Shown here in pieces: positions 23,668-35,537 of a stretch of 64,000 nt of DNA. The DNA lies in NCBI GenBank assembly GCA_019155205.2, contig JAHNZQ020000004.1:356091-420090 (forward strand). The letters run 5' to 3'. Each line of letters opens with the position of its first letter. The first letter of the stretch is position 1. Below the pieces are notes generated by a model. It saw nothing but the letters and a program-made list of their open reading frames with translations, did no database searches and had not been told where the DNA came from. This stretch comes from Gracilaria vermiculophylla. Its lineage: Eukaryota > Rhodophyta > Florideophyceae > Gracilariales > Gracilariaceae. A program made the translations under genes and the position numbers.

Positions 23668-23704
23668 GCGTCGCGCAGTAAAGATTTATTATTGCTGATC
23701 ACAT

Positions 23705-24020
23705 TGTAGTGCAAACTACGAACGTGGCACAGACACGAGCCGCGTCGCGGAAGCACCACCAAGGTGTTCAAGCTTGCTCCCAATGAGAGGTGGCACAGCG
23801 AGAGAGCCCTCTGATAGGGTCGACACGAGCCGGGTGTAAATCCGGGCGACCCCGTACTGGGCGNNNNNNNNNNNNNNNNNNNNNNNNNNNNNNNNNNNNN
23901 NNNNNNNNNNNNNNNNNNNNNNNNNNNNNNNNNNNNNNNNNNNNNNNNNNNNNNNNNNNNNNNTGAAATACTTATGACGACCGCTGTTGCAGCAGACCCT
24001 CGACGGGGCGTTGCACTACA
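23705..24020. mobile_element. Element with TGTAGTGCAA inverted termini, contains N gap
   Basis: TGTAGTGCAA (23705-23714) and TTGCACTACA (24011-24020) are perfect 10-bp inverted repeats. CAT flanks both sides (23702-23704, 24021-24023), a possible 3-bp duplication. The left 79 bp recur with one difference at 63924-64000. It interrupts the mariner copy between its gene end and its 3' terminal repeat. TG...CA ends would also fit a short or solo LTR. True length is unknown because 100 N lie inside. Confidence 0.6.
23864..23963. other. Assembly gap (100 N)
   Basis: A run of exactly 100 N, the usual placeholder for a gap of unknown size. Confidence 0.99.
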
Positions 24021-25476
24021 CATATGTTTTTGAAACGGGTTTTTGACTTTACTTTTTTCTGAAACCTATTTTTGTAGGCGTACAGTATACATTTGGTAGT
24101 TTTTTTAGGTTTCACAGCATGTCGTATGTTTTTGAAACAGTCTGTACATGTTCGGTTAAGGGGTTGTCGGTCCATCCTGAAGAAATGGCAAAGCGAACAA
24201 ATCTGAAGTCCATTGGCCACATCCGGCACTTCACAAACGACACCCTGGCATCGATTGATGTAATCGCTTGATGGCCACCTCATGCTAACTTGATTTTATA
24301 AGACGTACTAGCCCATGAGAGGTGCGCCATGGCCCATAGTGCATATCTAGTTTTTCGAATTGGGCGCTGAAATGCTCGGTTCACTAGCGGATCACAAGGC
24401 TGTAATATACGGGTTGTATGTGCGGGAAGACGCACGACGATAATGATCAATCGCTGACATGTCTCAATTTACTCCCAGCCTTTCCTAAAGCTATGTAGGT
24501 CTACCAAGAGCACAATGTGCTCATTGCAAGGGATGGTTTTCTTGGCATGCGCATTTATATGTTCGGCGATTTTCAGGATTACACTGCGTTCGACGCAGCT
24601 AGACTTGGTCACATGGATTGCAGTTCCCGGCGGCAACCAGCTAACTTCGCAAAGCCAGTGGGGTACTCCGAGTGAGCTAGTCAAGTCTTGCTTCTGTAGA
24701 GGATCTCGCCAAGTCTCAACGATTGGTTTTCCAGAAGCTTCAAGAAAAAGAAGGGCAACGTTGGCCATGGCCGAAACAGCGATTCCGGCTGTCACATGTT
24801 TTCCAGCGTCTCTATTACTGCGTCTGGCACCACCACTGTGCGTAGACGTCGAGGCATAGCATCTGACTGTCCTTACATATTCTCGGGATACGGCGGTTTC
24901 TTCCCAATTCCATATTTCACTGGCATCTGCAAATATACCCGGATGTAGTTGCTTCACGTCCTTCAGCGCGTACTTCCAACTTTTTATATGTGACTTGCTT
25001 TGAGCTGCTAGTCGTGCTCCGGTTACGTTTTCAGCTACCCTGTACGCCAAGGCCCGGTTTTAAACTCGAAAAGATCGAATGGCGTCAGCGGGGGGCACAC
25101 CGTTAGCGTACACGTTACAGTTATCAGCTGCTATTCTTGCATGTACAGTGGTCATGACTGTGTTATACACTGCGAAACCATGCGCTGCGGAGTGTAAAAT
25201 GCGCTTGACGACGATTTCTTCTTCGTGTGGCGATAAGACTCTCTTCCGCCCAGCATGATGATGCACAGGGTCAAACAGCTTTTCGAGCTCGATCTTGTTG
25301 GAGGTAACAAAGAGCTTTCTAATGTGCATTGTCGTGGTTCTGGAGACCCTTGTCTTTGTAGACGCTTTTAGGGCACTTTCATTCTTTTGAATAAGCGACA
25401 GGACTTTTGCTCTTCTGTCCTTTTCCTCGTTTCGAATTTTGAGTCTTGCGTTATGAGCGAGAGTTTCTGGTCTCAT

Positions 25477-26008
25477 GGACGGAGAGAGATTGTGATAGAC
25501 GGATCAGTTGGAATGAGGGGAGGTGGATGGACGGCGCGGCTGTTTACGTGCACAGTGTCAGCGAATGAGGAAGATTGAGTAGATTTCAGGAGGCGGAAGA
25601 GTGCAGACGCTATTTTTTTTGGGTAAGCCCAAATGAAACCATCGCTTAAATCAAGCCTGTGAGTAGGGTAATGTAGAGCAGCATGAGAGATCGCAGTGAA
25701 GCCCAGTGCGAAAATGTAGGCCACATCTCGCAATCAATGCCCCATCAACACTAACATCGACCCAGTACGTCTCGGACAATTTCTCATTTTGCGTAACGCT
25801 CATCATTCCGCGGAGACACGTCATAGAACACAAATTAATCACTCGTTTGGGGTTCCCGAGGAACAGAGTCTATTTAATACACTGGATGTAGTAATATACA
25901 GTATTTGACATATTGTTGTCACTACTTTACAATTCGCCCAGTCATAATTTCATTTTTGCTATTGAATCCTTTTCACATTCGATATTGTATTACAGTCTTT
26001 TTATTTTC
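25477..26008. other. Spacer between pogo-like gene and gypsy LTR
   Basis: No recognisable gene. It probably includes the upstream region of the pogo-like transposase. The pogo terminal repeats were not identified. Confidence 0.4.
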
Positions 26009-26562
26009 TGTGGTACTGTCAGCCCAACTCTCGAGTTTGTAAAGCACAACTTCCGTTAGGAGTTTTTGTTGACTACAAAGGTGCATGTTCTTAAACGTTG
26101 GCTCCAGTATCCGCTGTCGCGAGCTGGGGAAATTCTTAAAGGGGATCTGCAAACACCAAGCGGAGGGGGAGGTTCACTGGGCGGACAATGCTCCTACAGG
26201 CGCTGCTATGAAGCGACCTGGGGATGGGTGGCTTAGAAACCTGAGTTGATCGACGAGAGACTCCAACCGGAAAATTAGATTAAGATTCAACGGTGCTTGT
26301 CTTTACTTCCCCAGAGGTGGAGCTCAGCCAGCAGATTAAGTATCAAGTCACAAGCCCGCCTCGGCAGGTCTCACTACTGTAGTAATTACCTGAATAAATT
26401 AACTAAAAGAAATAATACTTCTACCGTCCCTGAAGGATATTGTAGCGCACGCGGACGGAATTATGCACCAGGTGGCCCCGCTAATAAAATACGAGCCCTC
26501 CTCAGGAATATTATACCATAAGGTCACACCACCGTTTTTCCCTTAGAAGCCACTGTACTACA
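26009..26562 (-). repeat. 3' LTR of family B copy 2
   Basis: 554 bp. On the minus strand it starts TGTAGTACAGTGG and ends CTGACAGTACCACA. It matches 35995-36544 in the same orientation. Confidence 0.88.
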
Positions 26563-26577
26563 TACCCTCTTTCTTGA
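26563..26577 (-). promoter_or_regulatory. Polypurine tract of family B copy 2
   Basis: On the minus strand, AAGAAAGAGGGTA immediately precedes the 3' LTR, matching AGGAAAGGGGGTA in the 8-14 kb copy. Confidence 0.65.
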
Positions 26578-26814
26578 ATTGCACCACGTCCTCGACGTGC
26601 ATCTTCCTATTCCTTGATCTCCTGGGCGGATTCTCTCGGTGTTGAGACCAGCGCGGCCTCCGGCGGATGGTACGTTCTCTCCGTCAGGCGTTCCTCCTTT
26701 CTTTCATACTCCTGCGCGGCGTATTGCAGCGGGCTCGCGTTTCATCCCTTGCGGCGTTCGTAGGCCCTGCTCCTGTTTAACCCAGCTGCGTCTCCTCCTT
26801 CTTGGTGTCACCCG

Positions 26815-29165
26815 TTGGTGCTACCGCACCAGTCGGCGGCGCGAGTGTCCGCGCCTTCTGGCGTGCCCTGCACGGTGCAAGCGCGCAACTTCCGTAGTCG
26901 GAGTGCGGGTCAGTCCCGAGTGGATATCAACCCCCTGCAAGCCCTTGCCACTCCAATTCCTCCGAGGCTTCTTCTTTTTGAAACACCCGCTTTCTCACGT
27001 CCACTCATTCAATCTCCGTGAAGGTGCAAGACTCGTAATCCTCTCGTCCGCATCCCCGTTGTCCTTCTTTGGATATGAACGCTCGCCTCGCTATGGTGCC
27101 CCATAACTCGCCTGATTCCGGTCGCCCGGCTTCTCCTCGAATTTCACGATGGCGGCTGGACACGGCTCTCTTCTCGGTGGTGCATATAACTGCGGGTCGT
27201 TCCCCAAGTGGTGTCAAATCTCTCTCCTCAGGTGCTACTACGCGTTCGGTCGCCATCCACACAGCTTCCTACATCCTCGGCATGTCTTCTCCGACTCTGG
27301 CGCCTACGTCTCCTTCGAATCCTGAGGTGTACCACACCTTGACCGTTGCACCGTTCCGTCTAGTAGAGCATTTCGATCATCGCGCCACGCGGGTCTTCGT
27401 CCTGTTCCACAGCAGGCACGAGAGTCTCCCGTGTTCCGTGGAGGACTATATTCACCACTTTGGCCCATAACTTCAGGCGATGCGATTCCGCGCCGAATCG
27501 GAGGTTACGTGGAACGATCAGAAGCGGAACCGCGTGAATGCATATCGCGCTCACTGGCTTCATACTCCGGTGCACGGTGACAACGCTCCAACCACGGTGG
27601 GATACTGCGATACTCGATAACTGAGGTGCTCCGAGGAATGAGAGGTCCAGGCGCGACTCCACGTACTGCTCCACAGGGAGAGCTCGCACCAGAGAGCGAG
27701 ACGATCCGCTAGCATTGCCGACGGGCGCTCTGCCCTCGCCGTTTTCCCCCTCGATCGCCCATACGATCGCCTCTACTGGCTCATTCGGAATCGATGGGGG
27801 ACGCACCTCGCGGACGAGACTCGAGTACGCACCGCTTCCGCGTACTTCTATGGGTGGCATAACAAGGAATTTCATGACATTCCTTCCGGCCAGCGTCCGA
27901 AGTACTACCTCAAAGTCAATGACTCCTGGAAGGACTACTGGATATCCCCGCACCTCTGCGTGGCGACGCCCACGACCTTTGCGTATCACACCTCCGAGGT
28001 CCTGGATCCTCATGACTCCTTGGGGCGGTTTGTCATGTTGGCCGCCTCAATGGAGTTCGCGGTTAGCACCCTGATGGCGCATTTCCAAGCAGCGGACGAA
28101 GGCGTAACCTTCTATAACCGATGCCGCGACGGCCGCCTCTACTGGGACTCGTCGTATCAGCCGACCGCCGGGCGTTTGCTCCCCCTGTCTGCGTCCATCA
28201 TCCGGGTCCTGCGCTCCTTTGGCATCCGAAAACTTGTTAAGGGCACCGCATGGAGTGAATCCAAGATGGGGACGCTGTTGGATTACCACCTCCAGGTGGC
28301 GTGGAATGACACGCCGGAATTCCTCTGGTACGGCTATGGCGAGGACAGGTTCCACCACATTGTGAGGAGTCCTAATGGAGACAATGACGGGCGAACATTC
28401 CCTGACTTTCCCCATCTGGCGACTTCCCGGGTTCTTCAGCTGCCATGGCTCCGAGTGCCCGACTTCGGCCCTTTAATGTAAAGCCTGGCGCATGATACGC
28501 CTCGTCTGTTACCGGCTCAGTCCCAGGATGTGGGCGCACCTCCTGAGGTGATAACTCCGCGGCCCGCCGCAGTGCCGAGTACTCCCGCAGTGGTAGCCGC
28601 CGTATCTCCTATGGAAGAGGACGAGATTGCTCCTGTCCCGATACCTTCGGTCCCAGTGGTGCAGATCCGATTGCGGAGCGTTCCTGCGCCTGTTCTTCGC
28701 CCTAGTCTGCTGAGCGTTCCAGTTTCCGCACCGCCGTCACCTCCGGTGTCACCGACTCCTTCCTTGGCTTTGCCGGCCTCCACTGTAGAGCCTGTGGAAT
28801 CCCGTCGGGGAGCCCCTGTCGCAGCTGCTCCACCGTCCGCGGCTCTTTCCGTGGTGGTTGTTGTGCCATCCACGGAGGTGGCCGCATCGGGTGCACCGTC
28901 GGGATGAGTCTCCTCTGGGGCTCTGGAGGCTGCCTTCCAGGAGTTGGTGCAGGTGTGCCTGGTGAATGGCCGTTCTGCTCCGGCTTCTCCTGTACAGGCT
29001 CTGCGCGAGGCGCGTGCTTGGGTTTTAGAGCTCCACAAGGCCCGGGTAGACCGAGCCTCGATGGCGGCCATTAAGGAAAGCCTGTCTGATTTCTTCAATA
29101 GCCAAGTGCCCACGGCGAAAGTGCGCTTCGAAGCGGAGTATTCCACGCGATTCGGTGACCTGTAG
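26815..29165 (+). pseudogene. Antisense reading frame of family B, copy 2
   Basis: Unrecognised protein encoded opposite to pol. From 27069 to 29165 a single frame (about 699 codons) is kept, broken by stops at 27468, 27618, 27639, 28479 and 28905. The N-terminal part at 26815-27021 is in another frame (VQARNFRSRSAGQS). Blocks: ITAGRSPSGVKSL, EDYIHHFGP, LQAMRFRAESEVTWNDQK, HTPVHGDNAP, GWHNKEFHDIPSGQRP. Then an intact 173-codon core at 27960-28481 (AYHTSEVLDPHDSLGRF, GRLYWDSSYQPTAGR, LQVAWNDTPEFLWYGYG). A Pro/Val/Ala/Ser-rich segment at 28530-28907 follows. The end reads AAIKESLSDFFNSQ and TRFGDL, then TAG. All blocks recur in order in the 11.5-14.1 kb copy, with roughly 70% identity in the core. 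No domain is recognisable. Confidence 0.65.
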
Positions 29166-29407
29166 GTGATAGAGCCCTGGCGAATACAAGATCCTTCGAA
29201 TGGAGCAAAAGCTCCACGAACGGTAGTTCCAACATGAATAGTCCGTGTCCTCGTGCTCAATGACACGAATTGTCTCCGTGGGAGCATGCAAAAAGTGAGA
29301 AACAGCATCCTGGAGACGAAAAAGATAACTCCAGGTAGGGGATAGACGGCGGAGAAGAAAATCATCTCCGGTTGAGGGCACGCTCCCCCTTTCCTAAACG
29401 GGAGCGC

Positions 29408-31496
29408 CTATGTGGAGAGGCGTTTTCGCACCAGATTGGCGTAGTCTCGCCTAAGGAAGTTCTCTGGGATGTGTTCCGGATGTTCTTCCGTGTCTTCCTT
29501 CGAGGTCTAACCATACCATCGGATGCCGCACAGTATTCCGGCAGGGGTTTGTCGGTGGGAGACGATGTGAACCACTGCGTAGAGGATATCACCTTTAGGG
29601 GTCCGGATGGCATCTGGAGCCTCCGGTAATGGTTCACAGCGAGCGATGATGTGGTTCCCATTATCCCGTGGTGTTGTCGCGCCTGAGGTGGTCGGATGAG
29701 AAAGTTCCGCGCGTGGTCCCTGAGGTGGGGTGGTGGGCATTCCTGAGAGTCTGGGCGTCGGGACTTTCGTTACCCTATCACCGGAGACGACGTCTCTGAT
29801 CCCCTTCACCTCAATGGCAACAGTATACCTATAGGTGGCCAGGACTTTGTAAGGCCCTGAGGTGGTGGGCGCAAACTTGCGCGTGACGTCCGGGCGGCTC
29901 GTCGGATGTTTTTACGGGTTTGTCGAGGGAAACCTCGTCGCCTTCCTTCAGGTGAGGGCCTTCCATCACCTTTCGGTCGAAGTCCCGCTTGTATCCCCTC
30001 TGCGAGGCGTTCAGTCTATCCTTTGCGAGGGAGAATGCGTTCTCATACCGCCTTAGGATGGAGCGTTTGGCTTGCGCCGCTGTTGGCGCCTGTGGCACAT
30101 CCGCCGGGTGTGCCGTAGTGCGTACCGCAATGACGGCACTTGGCGCGATGCGCGAGAGCATCAGATTGAAAGGAGCGGTCCCCGTAGAACGGTACACCTG
30201 CAGGTTGTATGAATACGTGAGAGGGCCCACATATGCGTCCCAATCCTTCTGGTTGTCCGTGACGTAGTGCTTCATCCTCGAGGCGATGGTTTTGTTGAAC
30301 CTTTCAGCCTGTCCGTTTGTCTGGGGGTGATAGGCAGTTGTAAACAACTGTTTCTTCCCCAGCATTCCGATAACGGCGCTGAAGAGTTTCGCCGCGAAAT
30401 GGGGGCCATTGCCCGTAGGGAGGTACAATGGTATTCCGTAGGGGTAAACCCAATGCCCAGAAAGGCGTCGGCAATTACTGTTGCAGTGGGGCTCTGGAAA
30501 GGAATGGCACGCGTGATCTTGGAAAAACGATCCGTGATCACGAGGATAAATCGGTGCCCTCGCTCCGTCTTCGGGAGACGACCCAAAATGTTCATGATCA
30601 CAAACTCCAACGGTCCTGAAGGTGGGAACATAGTGTGCGGCGTCTGGTGTTTCCGTATATCACCCCTAGCGGCGGCGCAGGAATAACAATCCGCCACCGT
30701 TCGGAAGGCGTCATTAGCCATGTTTGGCCAATAGAACTCCCTCCGCATGGTGAAATACATCCGAGATCCACCGGGGTTCTCGGTGAGGCGAGGACGGTGC
30801 AGGAAATACAGCACCCTCGCCCGTAGCTTTGTCGGCACCTCATTTTGGAGAGCTCCATCCAGGGGGGCGCGGCGTACAAGCATACCGTCTCAGTCAACAT
30901 CGAATGAAGACGTTAAATTCCCCACAGTGGCGAGGCTCTCCATGCAGTACACATCCGTACTCTGTTGCTTCAGGGACTCTGCTATGGTGACGGGCAAAAC
31001 TTCTTTCTCTTCCTCGACAAGGGCCATCGCCTCAGGAAGTCCACGATACCTTTCTTTAAGTTCAAAGCATTCCAAATATTCTCCATCGGGTCTTTCTTTC
31101 CCGTCAGCGTCTTGGATGGCCAAAAACGGGGTTGTTGTCCTCCAAAGGTGTTTTGTCTTCTCTATCGGTGAAGATTTGCTAGAGCGCGTCAGGTGCCTGG
31201 TGTTTGGTGTCAGGGCGGTGAACGATGTCAAACTCAAACTCCAGGAGGCGTAACCTCCACCTTCCCAGTCGACCGGAAGCATCCGTCAAGGACAGTATCC
31301 AATTCAGTGGGGCGTGGTCCGTCCTTAAAGTAAAACGCGCGCCATCTAGGTGTGGGCGTAAAAGCAAAACCGCCCATACGATGGCAAGACATTCGCGATC
31401 GGATGTGGAGTAGTTCCATTCCGTAGATGCGACACTGCGACTCCAATATCCGATGGGTTGAAGTCCACCTCCGGTTGCTCCTGTACGAGGGCACAT
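29408..31496 (-). pseudogene. RNase H, integrase and chromodomain of family B copy 2
   Basis: RNase H at 31496-31179 (ATGGGLQPIGYWSRSV, TSDRECLAIVWAV, TDHAPLNWIL) is followed by a linker and integrase from about 30.9 kb. The zinc-binding part includes REFYWPNMANDAFRTV and DCYSCAAA. Of the catalytic triad, the first Asp is Asn (IMNILGRL), the second is Gly (TGNGPHF), and the Glu is kept (QTNGQAERFN). The chromodomain near 29.42-29.60 kb reads AGILCGIRWYG, a stop, then TSKEDTEEHPEH. The final TAG is at 29410-29408. Two or more frame changes. Integrase of this copy is dead. Confidence 0.85.
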
Positions 31497-31504
31497 TAGA
31501 CCTG

Positions 31505-33943
31505 CTATTTACAGGCGTTAGTGTCCACCACCATTTGGCCGTGCGGCTTCGGAAGTATAAAGATCGGTGGTTCTATTAGTCTCCTCTTCAGGGTGTGAAA
31601 GGCTTCAAACTCCTCGTCTGTCAAGATAGCCAATTGCGTCGGCTTGTCCTTTTCCAACAGGCAATTCAACGGCGCCGTTACACGGGAGAAATGCGGTACA
31701 AACCTCCGGAAGACATTACACAACCCTAGGGAGGAGCGGAGCTCCGTCTGGTTTGTGGGAGGGCGAGCTTCCTTGATGGCGTCCTGTGTTTTCCTGGAAA
31801 CCTTTAGGCGTCCCGGAAGCACAACGTGCCCCAGGTCGTCCACCGACGACTTTAAAAAGAAACATTTCTCCAGTTTTAATGTGAGGCCAGCATCCTTTAG
31901 GAGTTGGAGTACGTGCTTCACATGAATGAAGTGCTCCTCCACGCTGCAGGAGTATATGATGACGTCATCAATATACACCAAGGCGTACTGCCACTTCACC
32001 TTTGACAGGAGTATGTCGACCGCTCCATGGAACGTAGCGGGTGCATTCTTTAGTCGAAATGGCACCCTTAGGAATCTGAAGATCCTACAGTGCGAAGTGA
32101 ATGTTACATTATCCTTATCGGAGTCGTCCATTTCAATCTGCCTGTAGCCGCTGTTGGCATCCAGCGTGGAGAAAACGGACGCATCGCCTAAGGAGTCGAT
32201 ACACTCATCCATCCGGGGTATCGGGTACGAATCGCGTACCCTGACCTCGTTAAGGCGCCTGTAGTCAATACAGAACCTTAAGGAGCCATCTTTCTTCTTG
32301 AAAAACACCACTGGAGAGGCCCATTCGGAATTGGAAAGCTCTATAACGCCCTTCTCCAGCATCCGGTGGACCTCATCGCGTTCGAAATCGTGCACATGGG
32401 GTCCAGCCCTCCTCGGGAGTTGATGTACCGGTTTGGCATCCGGTGTGAGCTGAATCCTGTGCTTGGCCAGGCTGACCTGACCCAGGCGACCAGACCACAT
32501 GTCCTCAAAGGGGGATAGCATCTCCACCATCCTATGGCAATATTCTTCGAAATCCTCGCCAATTTGGAGATTTTCCTGCCACAGGGCAGAATTCTCTTCC
32601 TCTGGAGCCGTGAAAGTCGCTTCGGCTTTCATGGTAACGATTGCATCGCCGTCTGCATGGTCTCCCGAATATGAAAGGTGAGCCCGTCCGGCAGGGCTCG
32701 GTAGTACCAGTCCGACGACAGTTCCTTTCTGGAGCCGTAACGGCGACTCCTTCTGGTTGGCGAGCACAACACTGAAGGGAATGGTCGGTATTATTTCCAT
32801 AACACCGTTGGCCATCATGGAGTGTTTCTTCGTCGTTAGGTGTGGACTCCCCCGTAGAAATGAAAGGCCAGATGCAGAGGTCTGCACCCAAACTTCGGCC
32901 TGACTCCTCGCGGGTATTTCAACGCTCTTCACCACTCGGAGCTTATTCGACTGCGTCTCCTTTGGAAGATTACCCACGTGACGCGCGTTGGCGTCCGGTC
33001 CTGGAGATGCGGACACGATACCTGCAGGGGCGGCGTTGTGAAACGTCATCTTCCGCAGGCGGGGGTAGATTGCACTTATATATCGATCCACAAAGGAAGT
33101 TCCCAATATGCATTGTGCGGCCAGGTTGGTCGCCACGAGGAACCACACTTTCCCCTGGAAGGAGCCCTACCGGAAGTACAAGGAGATTGCGCCGAGGATG
33201 GTTAATGCTCGACGCGAGGCATCGCGCACCGTCGGGAGCTCGCCAGTCCTCAAGGAGCCAAGAGCAGACCGCGGGAGCACCTCGGCGTGCACCAGATTGG
33301 GGCCGGCTCCGGTATCGAGGATAGCTCGCCCCGTGGTGGAGGCGAGCGGGGAACATCCTAGAGAGGCGAATACCTTGTAATTCTCACGGCGGAGCGTGCA
33401 CACAGAATCCTCAAAGGTGTCGAATGGGTGCAACGGGATTGGAGGGCCCGCCGATTCTGCGTCGACGGAGCAGACGGCCTCTCCCCCTTTCCTAAAGGCG
33501 ACCTCCGTGGAGCTGAAGCTCGATGTTAGAGAGCCACGCGGAGACTCTACGCGTGGCTCTGAGGATTTTCCTGGTTGGAGAGGGACTGAGTTCCAGTCAA
33601 GGACGGCGTCTGCGGTTGTGCATCGCGATGTGACGTGTTCCCTTGAGATGCAATCGGCTCGGGCACCGGCACCTGCGTTGCAGGTGCAAGTGACAATGGG
33701 ACAGGCTGCACTCCCGGTGGAGCACGGTAACCGTAGTTTCCTGGAGAAGAGCGGATGTCGCGATATGTGGTTCGATAACTTCCGCTCTCCGTTGGTGTAT
33801 CCCTCAGGTCCTGGAAGTTTTTCTCCCGTTCCTTCAAGATGGTGGCCCTCATTGCCGGGATGAGAGTCGTACAAAGTACGGGCTCTTGTGACAAGCAAAT
33901 CCTCGAGGCGATGAGTAGCCTCGAGGGTTCGCAAATCGGACAC
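31505..33943 (-). pseudogene. Protease and reverse transcriptase of family B copy 2
   Basis: The two parts are in one frame, separated by a single stop at 33169-33167. The protease part has the intact retropepsin loop ILDTGAGPNLV. RT (547 codons, 33148-31505) shows LRFCIDYRRLNEVRVRDS, FSTLDANSGYRQIEM, VPFRLKNAPATF and the catalytic YIDDVIIYS (31975-31964), then the thumb and connection (LKLEKCFF, RRFVPHFSRVTAPL). It ends before RNase H at a stop. It is the best-preserved piece of the element and typical of Ty3/gypsy. Confidence 0.9.
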
Positions 33944-34217
33944 TCCTGTAAGATCCTGCCGAGGCGTACGAAGTGGGAGACAAGGATGTCTTTGTCCTAG
34001 ACGGTGCTACCTGAGAGGAGGCGTATGTGAGGGTAAGGGCCTCTTGGTCTCCTACAAGCGAGAGCTCGTCGACGTCCTCCGGGGTGCTGGAGTCCAACGT
34101 CAGGGCAGATGCCCGACGGGTCCTTGAGGCCGCCGGTTTGTCCGAAAGTGGAGCATGACTGCAGCGAGCGGGACGGTGGGTATCCCTATAGGATTCCGCA
34201 AAACGCGCTAGCTCCGT

Positions 34218-35537
34218 CTAGGTGGTCTTTGGGTGCGTTGTCAGGTGATTACGCACCCTCGCACGTATCGAAGGAAGGAGTCCCTCGAAAAACAACGACT
34301 TTAACCGCCGTTTGGAGTACACGTTCCCACACCGTAAGGCCTTCGTCCACAGCTTCTGTGAGAGCTCCATCTCGGGCATTCCCGTGTTTTGCCTATAGGA
34401 GGTGACTTCAGCATCAGCATCGTCTATCACCTCGTCCGTGGCGTACCGTTTTAGGAGGAAGTTGACCATCTCCGGGTACGTCGTCGAGATATCCGTTCCA
34501 AAATCATCTACAATGGTGCTCTCCCCCGTGAAGCGTGGCTGCCCCAATGAGTGCGCTTGGCCTGTGAGGTAGAACTGAAAGCACCATACGGCGGCACCTT
34601 CATGGACACCATTTGTGTTACACGCCGAACGGTAGCGCGTAAGAAAATTCAACACCGAGATGGGGTCTTCGCCGGAGAAGGAGTGCTTCTTCATTTGAAT
34701 ATCCATACGGCGCTGCATCTTCGTGAGTTATTTAGCGACCGACGCGTCGTAGAGTGTGGAGCGATCATTCAACCTGTAGGTGTCATAATCCACCACTTTG
34801 GCGAAGAGATCGTTAAGCGGGACGACCTTCCTGACCCTTCTGCCCTTCTCTTTGGGTGGTATACTGTCCTCCGAGCTGGAGCTGTTCACAGATTCGGAGT
34901 CTGAGCTTCTCTCCGAATCGGTGTCTCGCTTTCTTCTTTTCTCCGTTCGTTTCTTTCTTCTTCTTTCTTTGAGGTGCTCTGGGTTGCTGATGATGCCCCC
35001 GTTATCGCAATCCACCCGAGGAGTATTCTGTTCTTCTCTCCTTAGGTGGACTTCGTCGCGACCGGTATACCGTCCTCCTCCGCGGGGCGGCAATTCCAGA
35101 CGGTGCATAGCAAGATTCCTGAGGTGGTCCCGTCTCTCTACTGCAGTATCCTTTCCTCCTCTGGCGTAGGGGGTGGCAGTATCCTTTCCTTCTCTGCCCG
35201 GGGTCACCTTAGGTGTTGATAGAGAGAACCTCTCCTGTACGGAAGAATAACTTTGAAACGCCGCTGCGGGGAGCAGTTGCGCGATTCGGGAGCGAACCTC
35301 CGCACAGATAACATCTGAGATCACCTCAAGGAAGGGGTCGGAATCCAGCAAAGCATCGACAGCACGGTGAGCGCTCTCCGTTGCGATTTCCTCCACAAGG
35401 GTGTGGCGGCGCGCTCCGAAGTGGGCTTCAACACCTGCAGGTAATCTTTCGACCAGCTCATGTGAGAGCCAATCCGTAAGGCGCGGGGCCAGCGACTCCA
35501 GGAGGGAGTTAGCCTCCTGGTGTTCCCGTCCCTGCAA
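34218..35537 (-). pseudogene. gag of family B copy 2, one in-frame stop
   Basis: One frame runs from 35537 to 34218 with a single stop at 34730-34728. The first 269 codons are charged and low in complexity (RRKKRTEKRRKRDTDSERSS), then VNSSSSEDSIPPKEKGRR. The second part is the capsid-like Gag core: FSGEDPISVLNFLTRYRS, WCFQFYLTGQAHSL, VNFLLKRYAT, FFEGLLPSIRARV. A continuation in the same frame is visible at 34097-33849. No clear CCHC knuckle was found. Confidence 0.75.

Larger units (their letters stand above)
22629..24144 (+). mobile_element. Tc1/mariner element copy 2, inserted in the pogo-like gene
   Basis: The left terminal repeat GAATCGTTTCAAAAAGATATG (from 22629) pairs with the reverse complement of the right end, CAGACTGTTTCAAAAACATAC (ending 24144). 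TA flanks both sides (22627-22628, 24145-24146). The internal sequence aligns with the element at 1-1133. A TGTAGTGCAA-ended element and an N gap lie inside it near the right end. Confidence 0.8.
22066..25476 (-). pseudogene. pogo/CENP-B-type (DDE_1) transposase, split by a mariner insertion
   Basis: From 25476 down to 24469 one frame is open except for a stop at 25062-25060. It has an N-terminal DNA-binding region, PPADAIRSFRV, RLAAQSKSHIKSW and IWNWEETAVSREY (first acidic residue Glu rather than Asp). LLVDLHSFRKGWE carries the second Asp. After a TAA at 24471-24469 the frame continues with RLPAHTTRILQPCD, the hallmark of pogo/Tigger transposases with the third Asp. At 24147 it meets the mariner copy. 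Beyond that copy, at 22626, the same frame resumes and runs to 22066 (FGAILDKFTAARS). The C-terminal part is basic and Ser-rich. Inactive. Confidence 0.7.

Noticed and set aside
28517..29365. 282-codon minus-strand frame after the gypsy pol
   Set aside because: Ser/Thr/Arg/Gly-rich complement of the Pro/Val/Ala-rich antisense frame. The plus-strand frame is the one whose blocks and stop are conserved in the other copy.
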